Assembly: GCF_042432905.1 (NCBI RefSeq)
Contig: NZ_JBHLWI010000010.1
Coordinates: forward strand, 1-33,423
Direction of reading: 5' to 3'
Origin: Fontibacter flavus
GTDB taxonomy: Bacteria; Bacteroidota; Bacteroidia; Cytophagales; Cyclobacteriaceae
DNA length: 33,423 nucleotides
Part shown: positions 1 through 8,334 of the stretch, piece after piece
Layout of the letters: the number at the start of each line of letters is the position of its first letter
How positions within the stretch are numbered: position 1 is the stretch's first letter
The notes under the pieces: generated by a model
The model's database searches: none
What the model saw: only the letters and a program-made list of their open reading frames with translations
What the model was told of the DNA's origin: nothing
Position numbers and translations under genes: made by a program

Positions 1-4
1 CAAT

Positions 5-123
5 TGCCAGTCTGATTTTTAAAAACTACCTTAGACATTGTTGTATTTTGTTCAACTCTAAAATAATAATTTTAGAGAAGATCAACAATAAAAAAAGGGT
101 GTCTCGACTTTTCGGACACCCCC
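5..123 (-). repeat. 119-bp terminal inverted repeat, left copy (probable IS end)
   Basis: This stretch is the exact reverse complement of 33305-33423. Identity stops sharply after a run of five C at 119-123, where unique sequence begins. Read from the unique side inwards it starts with GGGGGTGTCCGAAAAGTC, like the tip of an insertion sequence. The first 30 or so bases also form a hairpin with a T-tract. No transposase frame can be seen, because only this short part of the element lies in the window. The two copies are the same end of the element rather than its left and right ends, since ordinary IS terminal repeats are much shorter than 119 bp. Confidence 0.8.
91..123 (-). terminator. Hairpin plus T-tract inside the left terminal repeat
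   Basis: On the minus strand the repeat reads GGGTGTCC, a short loop region, GGACACCC-like pairing through the CGA/TCG core, then seven T. The stem is about 10 bp with one bulged base. This fits an intrinsic terminator placed at the edge of an insertion element, where it would stop transcription entering from the chromosome. Confidence 0.55.
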
Positions 124-270
124 AGCGGAATAATTCGAAATTGAGACCTACCAAGAACTCCCGTTTACATTTTTTTCAAACCATTGCAATTCCTCCATTT
201 TTCCAATCATTGAATTTTTGTATTGCTAACAAATTACTTTCTATCTTTAAGTACATGTAAAATCAAAATC

Positions 271-1761
271 ATGAAAAACCCTGTACTTATTTTAAGCTTA
301 TTTTTAACGCTTTTCATATCCTGCCAAAAAAACAATAAAGAAAACAGCCAAGGTGATTTGGAATTTCAAGAACCTTTTCGTCCTCAGTTCCACTTTTCTC
401 CTGCAGCTAATTGGATGAATGACCCTAACGGGATGGTGTATTGGGACGGTGAATATCACCTTTTTTATCAGTATTATCCGGACAGCACAGTTTGGGGTCC
501 CATGCATTGGGGCCATGCTGTTTCAGAGGATTTGGTGCATTGGGAACATTTACCCATTGCTCTTTTTCCAGACACCAATGGATGGATTTTTTCAGGATCA
601 GCAGTCATCGACCATCAAAACACAAGTGGATTGGGAACAACTGAAAATCCTGCCATGATTGCCATTTTCACCTACCATGACCATATTGGAGAAAAAGCTG
701 AGCGAGATGATTTCCAGACCCAAGGGATTGCTTACAGTACAGACCGAGGACGTACCTGGACCATGTATGAGGGTAACCCGGTTTTGAAAAACCCTGGGAT
801 CAAGGATTTCAGAGATCCAAAAGTATTTTGGTCGGATGATGCTCAAAAATGGATCATGTCATTGGCTGTGAAAGACAAAATTAGTTTCTATTCTTCTTCC
901 AATCTCTTGGATTGGACATTTGAAAGTGATTTCAATCCTGAATGGGCAGCCTACGGCGGGGTATGGGAGTGTCCTGATTTATTCCCGCTTCAGACCAAAG
1001 ATGGTCAGGAAAAATGGGTGCTTTTTGTCAGTATCAATCCCGGAGGTCCACAAGGTGGTTCTGCAACACAATATTTCATAGGTGATTTTGATGGAAAATC
1101 ATTTACCACCTCATCTACAGAAGTCAAATGGCTAGACTGGGGAGCTGATAATTATGCAGGGGTAACCTGGTCCAATGTGCCTGAAAAGGATGGCAGGAAA
1201 CTTTTCATCGGATGGATGAGCAATTGGCAATATGCACAGGTTGTTCCCACCAAAACTTGGAGGTCTGCAATGACCGTTCCCAGACAATTGGACTTGGTGG
1301 AAGTGAATGGAGAATTGGGAATAGCCTCTAAACCAATTGCAGAATTGGAAAAATTGAGAAATGAAAGTATCAAGATAAAGAATAGCCAGGTCAAACTTCA
1401 GGAAGAACTGATTGAGTTGGAGCTGGATGTAGATTCAGAAAATTTTAGAATCGAATTTTTAAATGATAAAGATGAAAGGTTGATTTTGGAACAAAGAGAC
1501 GGCTTCATTGTCCTTGACAGGGGACTTTCCGGATTGACGGATTTTGAAGCTTCTTTTGCCAACACCCAAACAGCCCCATTGAATGGCATCAAAACGGAAA
1601 AAATCCACCTTTATTTAGATAGATCATCGATAGAAATTTTCATTAATGATGGCCAATTGGTCATGACATCGCTGATTTTTCCTACTGATGCATATAATCG
1701 CATTGAACTTCAGGGATTTTCATCCAATAACAGGCTACATTATCTGAAATCCATTTGGTAA
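271..1761 (+). CDS. GH32 fructanase (levanase/inulinase-type), lipoprotein
   Basis: Glycoside hydrolase family 32 enzyme that releases fructose from fructans or sucrose-type beta-fructosides. The start at 271 is chosen over an upstream ATG at 223 because it gives a clean lipoprotein signal (hydrophobic stretch ending LFISC, lipid cysteine C18). The 496-aa protein has the family nucleophile motif WMNDPNG at residues 48-54 (D51), the stabilising RDP motif with D182, and the acid/base EC motif with E233. A five-bladed propeller should fill roughly residues 38-340 and the beta-sandwich the rest. The signal places it outside the cytoplasm, tethered to a membrane. Downstream genes encode a sugar porter and a fructokinase, which supports fructose release as its job. 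The sequence does not tell levan, inulin and sucrose specificity apart. Confidence 0.93.
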   Translation: MKNPVLILSLFLTLFISCQKNNKENSQGDLEFQEPFRPQFHFSPAANWMNDPNGMVYWDGEYHLFYQYYPDSTVWGPMHWGHAVSEDLVHWEHLPIALFPDTNGWIFSGSAVIDHQNTSGLGTTENPAMIAIFTYHDHIGEKAERDDFQTQGIAYSTDRGRTWTMYEGNPVLKNPGIKDFRDPKVFWSDDAQKWIMSLAVKDKISFYSSSNLLDWTFESDFNPEWAAYGGVWECPDLFPLQTKDGQEKWVLFVSINPGGPQGGSATQYFIGDFDGKSFTTSSTEVKWLDWGADNYAGVTWSNVPEKDGRKLFIGWMSNWQYAQVVPTKTWRSAMTVPRQLDLVEVNGELGIASKPIAELEKLRNESIKIKNSQVKLQEELIELELDVDSENFRIEFLNDKDERLILEQRDGFIVLDRGLSGLTDFEASFANTQTAPLNGIKTEKIHLYLDRSSIEIFINDGQLVMTSLIFPTDAYNRIELQGFSSNNRLHYLKSIW

Positions 1762-1848
1762 ATGCATGTATAAAAAAAGAATTCAGCAAGGTTCCTGATG
1801 TATTTTGAGTGAAATCTTTAATTTTAAACCACAACCTATTCACCATAT

Positions 1849-3192
1849 ATGCAAAGTAAACATTACGTTTTATTCCTCTCCATCACTGCCGCTTTGGGTG
1901 GATTTCTTTTCGGGTTTGATACAGCGGTAATTTCAGGTGCAGAGCGAGACATACAGGTATTATGGAATCTGAGTGATTGGAGTCATGGATTGGCTGTGGC
2001 CATGGCACTTTATGGCACGGTGATCGGTGCTTTATTCGGGGGGATTCCAGCTGATAGATTTGGAAGAAAAGCTTCACTGATTTGGATTGGGGTATTTTAT
2101 TTGGTTTCTGCCCTTGGCTCTGCTTTTGCCAACGATGTCAACACCTTTATGTTTTTCCGGTTTTTGGGAGGTCTGGGAGTAGGTGCTTCTTCGGTAGTGG
2201 CCCCCATGTATATATCTGAAATCGCCCCAGCAAATAAAAGAGGGCAATTGGTAGCACTTTATCAGTTCAATATTGTATTTGGGATCTTGATGGCCTATTT
2301 CTCAAACTATCTGATCGGGACAGCCAACTTGAATGAAGCCTGGAGGTGGATGCTGGGTGTTGAAGCCATTCCTGCTTTAATTTATAGTGTACTGATTGTC
2401 AAAGTCCCAAAAAGCCCTAGATGGCTGATTGCCAAAAAACAGGATTTTACGGCAGCGAGGGAAATTCTATCCAAAACAGATCCAGAAGGCGTGGAAGAAG
2501 CCATGACTTTGGCCATAGAAGAAAGTAAAGAAATCAAAGGCAAAGTTGCAGCTACGGCACTATTCAATCCCAGATTCAGAAAAATATCCTTCTTTGCCTT
2601 TTTGATGGCCTTCTTTAACCAAATGTCAGGCATCAATGCCATCATCTACTTTGCGCCAAGGATTTTCGAATCTGCTGGAATAGCTACTGAAGATGCGCTT
2701 CTTTCTACTATCGGGATTGGTGTGATCAATTTGTTGGCTACATTAATGGGCCTATACTTTATCGATAAACTTGGACGAAAAATGCTGATGTATATAGGTT
2801 CTGTAGGCTATATTATCTCTCTATCTCTGATGGCTTATAGCTATTTTGGTGGTGCGATCAGCAACACCTTACTTCCGTATTTTGTCTTTATCTTTATTGC
2901 TTCACATGCCATTGGACAGGGATCGGTGATATGGGTATTTATTGCAGAGATTTTTCCCAATGAATTGAGAGCATTCGGACAATCTTTGGGTTCTTTCACC
3001 CATTGGATTTTGGCAGCATTAATTGCCAACCTGTTTCCATTCTTCGCCAATAGCTTCGGAGCAGGCAACATTTTCGCATTCTTTGCCTTGATGATGGTGC
3101 TGCAATTGTTTTGGGTAGCTTTCCGAATGCCGGAAACCAAAGGCAGATCCTTGGAAGAAATTCAAAAAGATTTACAAAAAGACCATGACTAA
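1849..3192 (+). CDS. MFS sugar porter, probable fructose transporter
   Basis: Inner-membrane transporter of the major facilitator sugar-porter family (XylE/GLUT type), 447 aa, expected to have 12 membrane helices. Family signatures are all present: GGFLFGFDTAVISG in helix 1, DRFGRKAS between helices 2 and 3, a PESPRWL-like VPKSPRWL after helix 6, NQMSGINAIIYFAP in helix 7, DKLGRK between helices 8 and 9, and PETKGRSLEE at the C terminus. The gene overlaps the following fructokinase by 8 nt, so the two are surely co-transcribed. Fructose as substrate is inferred from the flanking GH32 and fructokinase genes; glucose or xylose transport cannot be excluded from the sequence alone. Confidence 0.92.
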   Translation: MQSKHYVLFLSITAALGGFLFGFDTAVISGAERDIQVLWNLSDWSHGLAVAMALYGTVIGALFGGIPADRFGRKASLIWIGVFYLVSALGSAFANDVNTFMFFRFLGGLGVGASSVVAPMYISEIAPANKRGQLVALYQFNIVFGILMAYFSNYLIGTANLNEAWRWMLGVEAIPALIYSVLIVKVPKSPRWLIAKKQDFTAAREILSKTDPEGVEEAMTLAIEESKEIKGKVAATALFNPRFRKISFFAFLMAFFNQMSGINAIIYFAPRIFESAGIATEDALLSTIGIGVINLLATLMGLYFIDKLGRKMLMYIGSVGYIISLSLMAYSYFGGAISNTLLPYFVFIFIASHAIGQGSVIWVFIAEIFPNELRAFGQSLGSFTHWILAALIANLFPFFANSFGAGNIFAFFALMMVLQLFWVAFRMPETKGRSLEEIQKDLQKDHD

Positions 3193-4096
3193 AAAAGTTG
3201 TTTGCTTTGGGGAAATGCTTTGGGACTGTTTCCCAAACCATGAAATTCCAGGTGGTGCCCCTATGAATGTGGCCTTGCATTTATGCCAGTTGGGTATGGA
3301 TGTCCAAATGATTTCCAGAATTGGACTTGATGCGCTTGGGGATAAATTACTGGACTTCACATCCTCCTTTGAGCTTGACCCAACCTGTATACAAAAGGAT
3401 GACATACATCCAACGGGAAAAGTCATAGTGGACAACAAGGATCCCGAAAACATCAAATACGATATAGTCTCTCCATCAGCATGGGATTATATAGCCTTGA
3501 CCAATGAAGCATTAAAAGCAGTTAAAGCTGCAGATGCCTTTATTTTTGGTTCCTTATCTGTGAGAAACCATGAGAGTTGGGAGACGCTCTACCACCTGCT
3601 GCACGAAAAGGTACTTAAGATTTTCGATATCAATCTCAGGTCACCTTTCTATGATTTTGAGCAGATTGAAATCATGCTTGGCTATACGGATATTTTAAAA
3701 ATCAATGAGGATGAACTGGTCATTGTGGCCGATTACTTTGATATTGATTTACCCGAGAATGCCACACATCTGGAAAAATCCAAACAGGTCTGTGCCTATT
3801 TGACGGAACACTTCCCTATTGCCATGGTATGCGTCACCTTGGGGGCAAAAGGGGCCATGATCTATAAAGAAGGCAAAATCACCTCCCATCCTGGATATAA
3901 GGTAAAAGTAGAAGATACGGTGGGTTCGGGGGATGCTTTTTTAAGCGGCTTGGTTAAAACCTATCTCGATGGCAAAAGACCTGAAGAAATTTTGGATTTT
4001 GCCTGTGCTATGGGTGCCTATGTCGCTACACAAAAAGGCGGTACTCCAAGGTATTTAATAGAGGATGTGTTGAAAGTGAAAAGTACATCGAAGTAG
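3185..4096 (+). CDS. Fructokinase, PfkB/ribokinase family
   Basis: Cytoplasmic ATP-dependent sugar kinase of 303 aa that most likely converts fructose to fructose 6-phosphate. It has the N-terminal sugar-binding GGAPMNVALHL motif, the internal DINLRSPFY and KINEDE motifs seen in bacterial fructokinases, VTLGAKGA, and the C-terminal PfkB signature DTVGSGDAF with catalytic base D250. The ATG lies inside the last codons of the porter gene (8-nt overlap), which suggests translational coupling. It closes the fructan cassette: hydrolase, porter, kinase. The sequence favours fructokinase over ribokinase or 2-keto-3-deoxygluconate kinase, and the context agrees. Confidence 0.9.
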   Translation: MTKKVVCFGEMLWDCFPNHEIPGGAPMNVALHLCQLGMDVQMISRIGLDALGDKLLDFTSSFELDPTCIQKDDIHPTGKVIVDNKDPENIKYDIVSPSAWDYIALTNEALKAVKAADAFIFGSLSVRNHESWETLYHLLHEKVLKIFDINLRSPFYDFEQIEIMLGYTDILKINEDELVIVADYFDIDLPENATHLEKSKQVCAYLTEHFPIAMVCVTLGAKGAMIYKEGKITSHPGYKVKVEDTVGSGDAFLSGLVKTYLDGKRPEEILDFACAMGAYVATQKGGTPRYLIEDVLKVKSTSK

Positions 4097-4119
4097 AATT
4101 TAATTGAACCACAAAAGTT

Positions 4120-4172
4120 CAGGAGAGTAGAGCTGTCAGGATGCTTAAGCTCCTGCCAGCTCTACTCTCCTG
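4120..4172. repeat. 53-bp near-perfect palindrome after the fructan cassette
   Basis: Outer arms at 4120-4134 and 4158-4172 are perfect 15-bp inverted copies (CAGGAGAGTAGAGCT). The inner parts continue pairing with one mismatch and one extra base around a central GCTTAAGC. It starts 24 nt after the fructokinase stop codon, so it may end that transcript, but no T-tract follows on the plus strand. On the minus strand a weak AACTTTTG follows. It could also be a small mobile or REP-like palindrome. Confidence 0.6.
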
Positions 4173-4185
4173 GTTCGAATATAAA
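4171..4185 (+). repeat. Short direct repeat TGGTTCGAATATAAA, left of the TA pair
   Basis: It matches 14 of 15 bases with TGGTTCAAATATAAA at 5022-5036. The two copies bracket the toxin-antitoxin genes at a distance of about 850 bp. They might be a recombination footprint or independent copies of a common intergenic AT-rich motif. Confidence 0.4.
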
Positions 4186-4299
4186 GGCAATAAAATTTTG
4201 TTCGTTGAAGTGAAACACCTATCGCGTCAGCGATTTTACAACAAAATGGGAAATAAACAGTAGATTTAAATTAGAAAAAAATTAAACTTATCCAATAAC

Positions 4300-4701
4300 T
4301 CATAGGAAAGGATTAATAATTTTTAGTTTGTTTTCTACTAATAATAAGTGCTGTAAATCTTCTGTATAAAGAACTTCACAATCATTTTCTAATGCAGAGG
4401 CAACGATAAAAGCATCAAAAATTTGAAAATCATATTTTCGGACTAATTCATTGGCTATTGATATAGTACTTTGTTTTAAGGGTACATATTGACATATTTC
4501 AAGGATTTTCCCCAACACTTCCACTATTTTTTCCTTTGGATATTTCCACCTCCTATTCAAAACATTGACAAATTCACTGAGTGACTGAGAATTAAAAAAA
4601 GGATTTTGCAAAATAATATCAGCGGATATATCCCTACGATTGGCCATGGAAGTATCTAAAAAATATAAAAGAACATTTGTATCGACTGCGATTCTACTCA
4701 T
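4300..4701 (-). CDS. PIN-domain RNase toxin (VapC-like)
   Basis: Predicted 133-aa metal-dependent ribonuclease of the PIN family, the toxin half of a type II toxin-antitoxin pair. The acidic residues expected in the active site are visible: D7 in AVDTNVLLYF, E43 in LSEFVNVL, D96 in FDAFIVASAL and D115 near TEDLQ. The start at 4701 is chosen because the PIN fold begins there and because it gives an 8-nt overlap with the antitoxin gene upstream, typical of such pairs. An in-frame ATG 138 nt upstream exists but would add a charged, non-PIN extension. The gene is visibly richer in A and T than the sugar genes on both sides, which hints at horizontal acquisition. Confidence 0.85.
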   Translation of the reverse strand: MSRIAVDTNVLLYFLDTSMANRRDISADIILQNPFFNSQSLSEFVNVLNRRWKYPKEKIVEVLGKILEICQYVPLKQSTISIANELVRKYDFQIFDAFIVASALENDCEVLYTEDLQHLLLVENKLKIINPFL

Positions 4702-4924
4702 AATCAGAAGCTTCTTCTCTACTGAAAAAATATTGACCTTCACTATTAAAAGTGAATCCTTCAAATTTTTTGTAAAGTTCCTCCTTTGAAATTTTTGGCC
4801 AACTTTCTTTTTTTTCTGGCTCTTCAATTTCAAATGCAATCAATTCAATCCTTTTACCAATAAGAGATTCAGGAATCTCCAATTGGTATATTTTTTTTTT
4901 CGGAATTATAATCTGGCGAATCAT
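4694..4924 (-). CDS. Antitoxin partner of the PIN toxin
   Basis: Small 76-aa protein directly upstream of, and overlapping, the PIN gene. It opens with a beta-rich stretch (IIIPKKKIYQLEIPESLIGKRIELIAFEIEE) of a kind often seen in Bacteroidota antitoxins, followed by a charged tail with KISKEELYKKFEGF, which would plausibly wrap the toxin. No standard AbrB or ribbon-helix-helix motif is obvious, so the DNA-binding family is not assigned. The function is inferred mainly from gene order and size. Such antitoxins normally repress their own promoter, but I see no clear palindromic operator in the 120 bp upstream. Confidence 0.72.
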   Translation of the reverse strand: MIRQIIIPKKKIYQLEIPESLIGKRIELIAFEIEEPEKKESWPKISKEELYKKFEGFTFNSEGQYFFSREEASDYE

Positions 4925-5021
4925 AACACTTTTGATTTTGAATTTAATATAACAATTTTTGGACAGAATAATTTCCAGTATTCAAAAAGGCCTCAACTTT
5001 TGTTTCCTTTTGTCTCTTTAG

Positions 5022-5036
5022 TGGTTCAAATATAAA
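5022..5036 (+). repeat. Short direct repeat TGGTTCAAATATAAA, right of the TA pair
   Basis: Partner of the repeat at 4171-4185 (one mismatch). It lies just downstream of the xylulokinase stop codon and upstream of the toxin-antitoxin genes. Confidence 0.4.
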
Positions 5037-5048
5037 TACCTACAATAG

Positions 5049-6539
5049 TTACATCACCCTCGAAAGGGCTACTTTCCACTGTTCATACACCTCTGAGTAA
5101 GCAGAGGCCTTTTCTTTCTTCGGTTCAAAAACGGACAAACGTTCGAGACCCGCAAAGGCTTCCTTCGCATCCGTGTAAATACCCGCACCGATTCCTGCTC
5201 CTCTGGCTGCGCCTTGGGAACCATCTGTATCGTACAGCTCTAAACTCACTTGGTTCATATTGACAAATGCCTCTCTGAACAAAGGACTGAGGAACATATT
5301 GGCCTTTCCTGCTTTCACTGTATTCAGGTTCAAGCCCATATCCTTCATGATATCAAAACCATACTTCATGGACGACACAATTCCTTCCTGTACTGCCCTG
5401 AGCACATGCCTTCTGTCATGTTGAAGCAAATTCAGCCCCATCATGTGGGCTCCAACCGGCTTGTTTTGCATAATCCTTTCCACCCCATTGCCAAAAGGAA
5501 TAAAACTTAACCCATCGGCACCAATGGCTGTTTCGCTTGCCAAATCATTCATTTGAGGATAAGTAATGGCCTCTCCTCCTATCAATCGCTTGACCCATGA
5601 ATTCAATATCCCCGTTCCATTAATACATAGCAATACACCGTATCTCGGATCTTTTTGGCTATGGTTGACGTGGACAAAGGTATTGACCCTAGACTGAGGA
5701 TCGTAAACTGGTGATTTACTCACTCCATAGACCGTTCCGGAAGTGCCTGCTGTCGTAGCCAATTCTCCTTCTTCAAGAACATTCAAAGAAAAAGCATTAT
5801 TGGGCTGATCACCCGCACGATAAGTAATCGGTACTCCCATATCTATCCCTAAAATATCTGCAGCATGTTGAGTAACAGTACCTTGATGACTGAATGATGG
5901 TACTACTTCTGCCAGAAGACTGGAATCAATTTTATAGTAGTCCAGCAATTTTTCGGAAACGCCATTTTCTTTAAAATCCCAGAATATCCCTTCTGATAAA
6001 CCTGTTTCGGACGTTTTGATCTCACCGCTCAGCTTCATGGCAATGAAATCACCTGGAAGCATGATTTTATGTATTTTCGAATAGACCTCAGGTTCATTTT
6101 CCTGCACCCATTTGAGTTTGGAAGCCGTAAAATTCCCGGGAGAATTCAGCAAGTTGGGAAGACAATAATCCTCTCCCAAAATCTCAAAGGCTTTATTCCC
6201 AATGGCTACGGCCCTACTGTCACACCAAATAATGGAAGAACGTAATACTTTCCCATCTTTATCCACACAGACCAATCCATGCATCTGATAAGAAATCCCA
6301 ATTGCTTTCAATTCCCCTGATCTGACATTACCCTGCTTGGTAACAGCATGGGTGGTTTCAATGATATATTTCCACCACATTTCAGGATCCTGTTCAGCCC
6401 ATTCTTTTTGTGGAGCATGAATGGGCATTTCCACTTTGGGAAGACCTTCAGATGCCACTACTTTTCCAGTATCTGCATCCAAAAGCGTAGCCTTTACAGA
6501 GGAGCTCCCTATATCGTATCCTAATAACAACCTTCTCAT
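5049..6539 (-). CDS. xylB: Xylulokinase-type FGGY carbohydrate kinase
   Basis: Cytoplasmic kinase of 496 aa that probably phosphorylates D-xylulose to xylulose 5-phosphate. The N-terminal phosphate-binding segment LLGYDIGSSSVKATLLD, the EWAEQDPEMWW motif, the sugar-site region around YRAGDQPNNAF and the ATTAGTSGTVYG segment fit the FGGY family. The chosen ATG (6539) sits one base after the stop codon of the upstream symporter; a second ATG at 6554 would overlap the symporter by 14 nt. The link to xylose rests on the neighbours: a sodium/sugar symporter in the same operon and divergently transcribed xylanase and alpha-glucuronidase. Other FGGY substrates remain possible, and no xylose isomerase gene lies in the window. 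Confidence 0.85.
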   Translation of the reverse strand: MRRLLLGYDIGSSSVKATLLDADTGKVVASEGLPKVEMPIHAPQKEWAEQDPEMWWKYIIETTHAVTKQGNVRSGELKAIGISYQMHGLVCVDKDGKVLRSSIIWCDSRAVAIGNKAFEILGEDYCLPNLLNSPGNFTASKLKWVQENEPEVYSKIHKIMLPGDFIAMKLSGEIKTSETGLSEGIFWDFKENGVSEKLLDYYKIDSSLLAEVVPSFSHQGTVTQHAADILGIDMGVPITYRAGDQPNNAFSLNVLEEGELATTAGTSGTVYGVSKSPVYDPQSRVNTFVHVNHSQKDPRYGVLLCINGTGILNSWVKRLIGGEAITYPQMNDLASETAIGADGLSFIPFGNGVERIMQNKPVGAHMMGLNLLQHDRRHVLRAVQEGIVSSMKYGFDIMKDMGLNLNTVKAGKANMFLSPLFREAFVNMNQVSLELYDTDGSQGAARGAGIGAGIYTDAKEAFAGLERLSVFEPKKEKASAYSEVYEQWKVALSRVM

Positions 6540-6540
6540 T

Positions 6541-8184
6541 TTACCAAAACACAATATATAATGCTGAAATAATTCCCGCTATCAGGATAGCGCCAATCTT
6601 GAAAGTCATGCTCGTCTTGAAAAGCTCCTTATTGATCTCAATACTCTTAGGATGATCCTTGCCTTTTCCTTCATATAAACTGATCCCAACAATCAGCACT
6701 GCAATAATCAAGAACACCACGCCCATCCGGTCAATAAAAGGAAGGTTTGGCAGACCAAACTTCAAAACTGTAGAAAGTGGAATCGTCAACACCGCTGCTG
6801 TTAAGGCGGCGTTAGATGTTGTTTTTTTCCAGAACACTCCAAAGAAGAAAATAGCAAATACACCAGGAGATACAAAACCGGTATATTCCTGAATAAACTG
6901 GAATGCCTGATCCAATGAACCTAAGGCAGGAGCTACAAAAGCGGCTACAACGAAGGCTACAAATGCTGCCAATCTACCTATTTTCACTTGCTTCACCTCA
7001 GAAGCATCTTTATTGATATACTGCTTGTAGATGTCCATGGTGAAAATCGTAGAAGTACTATTTGCCATAGAAGCCAAAGAAGATACAATCGCAGCTGTCA
7101 GGGCTGCAAAAGCCAATCCTTTCAAACCCGCTGGCAATAATTGTAGTAATGTTGGATATGCTCTATCAGACTTGATAATACCCGTAACAGGATCAGTCAT
7201 AGATTGGATAAATGCATTATCGCCCCCTTTACTGACAATGACCAAAGCAGCAATTCCAGGTATTACCACGATCAGAGGCATCAATAATTTAAGGAAACCT
7301 GCAAAAATCACCCCTAACTGTGCTTCATTCAGGTCTTTAGCTGCCAATGCCCTTTGGGTAATATACTGGTTGAATCCCCAATAACTCAGGTTTACAATCC
7401 ACATACCTCCAACCAGCACACTTAGTCCAGGCAGATCAAGATAAGCGTCATAAGTCCCTCCTTTACCATCAGGGATCATCATTTCACCCTTTTCCAAAAT
7501 CATGGAAAAATGTCCTGGTACTTCTCTCCTCAATAGGCCAAGACCTTCCCAAGCGTCTCCTTCTCCTACAATGTTCAATGCCAGATAAGTCGTGGCCAAA
7601 CCACCTGCAATCAAGAAAAATACCTGCACCACATCAGTCCAGGCCACAGCTTTAAGGCCTCCATAAATCGAATATACCATAGCAAATAATGCCAATCCCA
7701 TGATGCCATAAGTCATGGGAACATCCAGAATGGTATTCAAACTCAATGCACCTAAGTACAATACTGATGTAAGGTTTACCAACACATATAGTAAAAGCCA
7801 AAATATGGCCATGGTAGTCCTTACCCGAGTATCATACCTGTCTAAAAGGAATCCGGGCATGGTGTAAATACCCTTTTTGATATAAACAGGGAGAAAAAAT
7901 ATAGCCACCACCAACAAAGTAGCTGCTGCCATCCATTCATAGGTAGCGATGGCCAAGCCCAGGGCAAAACCTGATCCTGACATTCCTATAAATTGCTCAG
8001 CGGAGATATTGGATGCAATCAGGGAGGCACCTACTGCCCACCATGGTAAAGCTTTGGATGCGAGGAAATAATCTTTGGAATCTTTGACATGTCCTTTCTT
8101 TTCACGGGACACAAAAAGACCCAATCCGATAATCAGGCAGCAATACCCGATAAACACAATGAGATCTAAAGGTTCTAATAACAT
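6541..8184 (-). CDS. Sodium:solute (SSS family) sugar symporter
   Basis: Inner-membrane symporter of 547 aa, many hydrophobic helices (about 14 expected). It shows SSS/SGLT-type features: ISAEQFIGMSGSGFALGLA near residue 70, the GGLKAVAWTDVVQ signature around residue 175-190, and SYWGFNQYITQRALAAKD typical of sugar-type members. It should import a sugar together with Na+. Being the first gene of the operon with the xylulokinase makes xylose the likely cargo, though xylooligosaccharide or glucose cannot be excluded. A TATATTTG -7 element on the minus strand lies about 75 nt upstream of its start. Confidence 0.9.
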   Translation of the reverse strand: MLLEPLDLIVFIGYCCLIIGLGLFVSREKKGHVKDSKDYFLASKALPWWAVGASLIASNISAEQFIGMSGSGFALGLAIATYEWMAAATLLVVAIFFLPVYIKKGIYTMPGFLLDRYDTRVRTTMAIFWLLLYVLVNLTSVLYLGALSLNTILDVPMTYGIMGLALFAMVYSIYGGLKAVAWTDVVQVFFLIAGGLATTYLALNIVGEGDAWEGLGLLRREVPGHFSMILEKGEMMIPDGKGGTYDAYLDLPGLSVLVGGMWIVNLSYWGFNQYITQRALAAKDLNEAQLGVIFAGFLKLLMPLIVVIPGIAALVIVSKGGDNAFIQSMTDPVTGIIKSDRAYPTLLQLLPAGLKGLAFAALTAAIVSSLASMANSTSTIFTMDIYKQYINKDASEVKQVKIGRLAAFVAFVVAAFVAPALGSLDQAFQFIQEYTGFVSPGVFAIFFFGVFWKKTTSNAALTAAVLTIPLSTVLKFGLPNLPFIDRMGVVFLIIAVLIVGISLYEGKGKDHPKSIEINKELFKTSMTFKIGAILIAGIISALYIVFW

Positions 8185-8260
8185 AAGTATGGTTTATTGT
8201 AAAGGTTTGAGATCATTCGTATTTCCATTATTTACATGGGTAATTAATAGGAAATATCTC

Positions 8261-8268
8261 CAAATATA
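8261..8268 (-). promoter_or_regulatory. -7 promoter element TATATTTG for the symporter-kinase operon
   Basis: Exact match on the minus strand to the Bacteroidota -7 consensus TAnnTTTG, in the divergent spacer between the symporter (start 8184) and the GH67 gene (start 8335). No TTG stands at the usual 19-21 nt upstream, so the call rests on the -7 element and its position. Confidence 0.4.
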
Positions 8269-8334
8269 ATGTTTTCAGTCAATCTGCTAAGTCTTTTTGT
8301 ATATTTATGATGTGCCATTAAACCTAAAATAATC

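Noticed and set aside
48..260. 70-aa plus-strand frame at the left end
   Set aside because: It begins inside the insertion-element repeat, crosses the hairpin and shows no family features.
223..270. Upstream ATG for the GH32 gene
   Set aside because: It would put 16 extra residues before a perfect lipoprotein signal; 271 is the better start.
4702..4839. N-terminal extension of the PIN toxin
   Set aside because: The extension is mostly lysine-rich antitoxin sequence read in another frame; the PIN fold and usual overlap begin at 4701.
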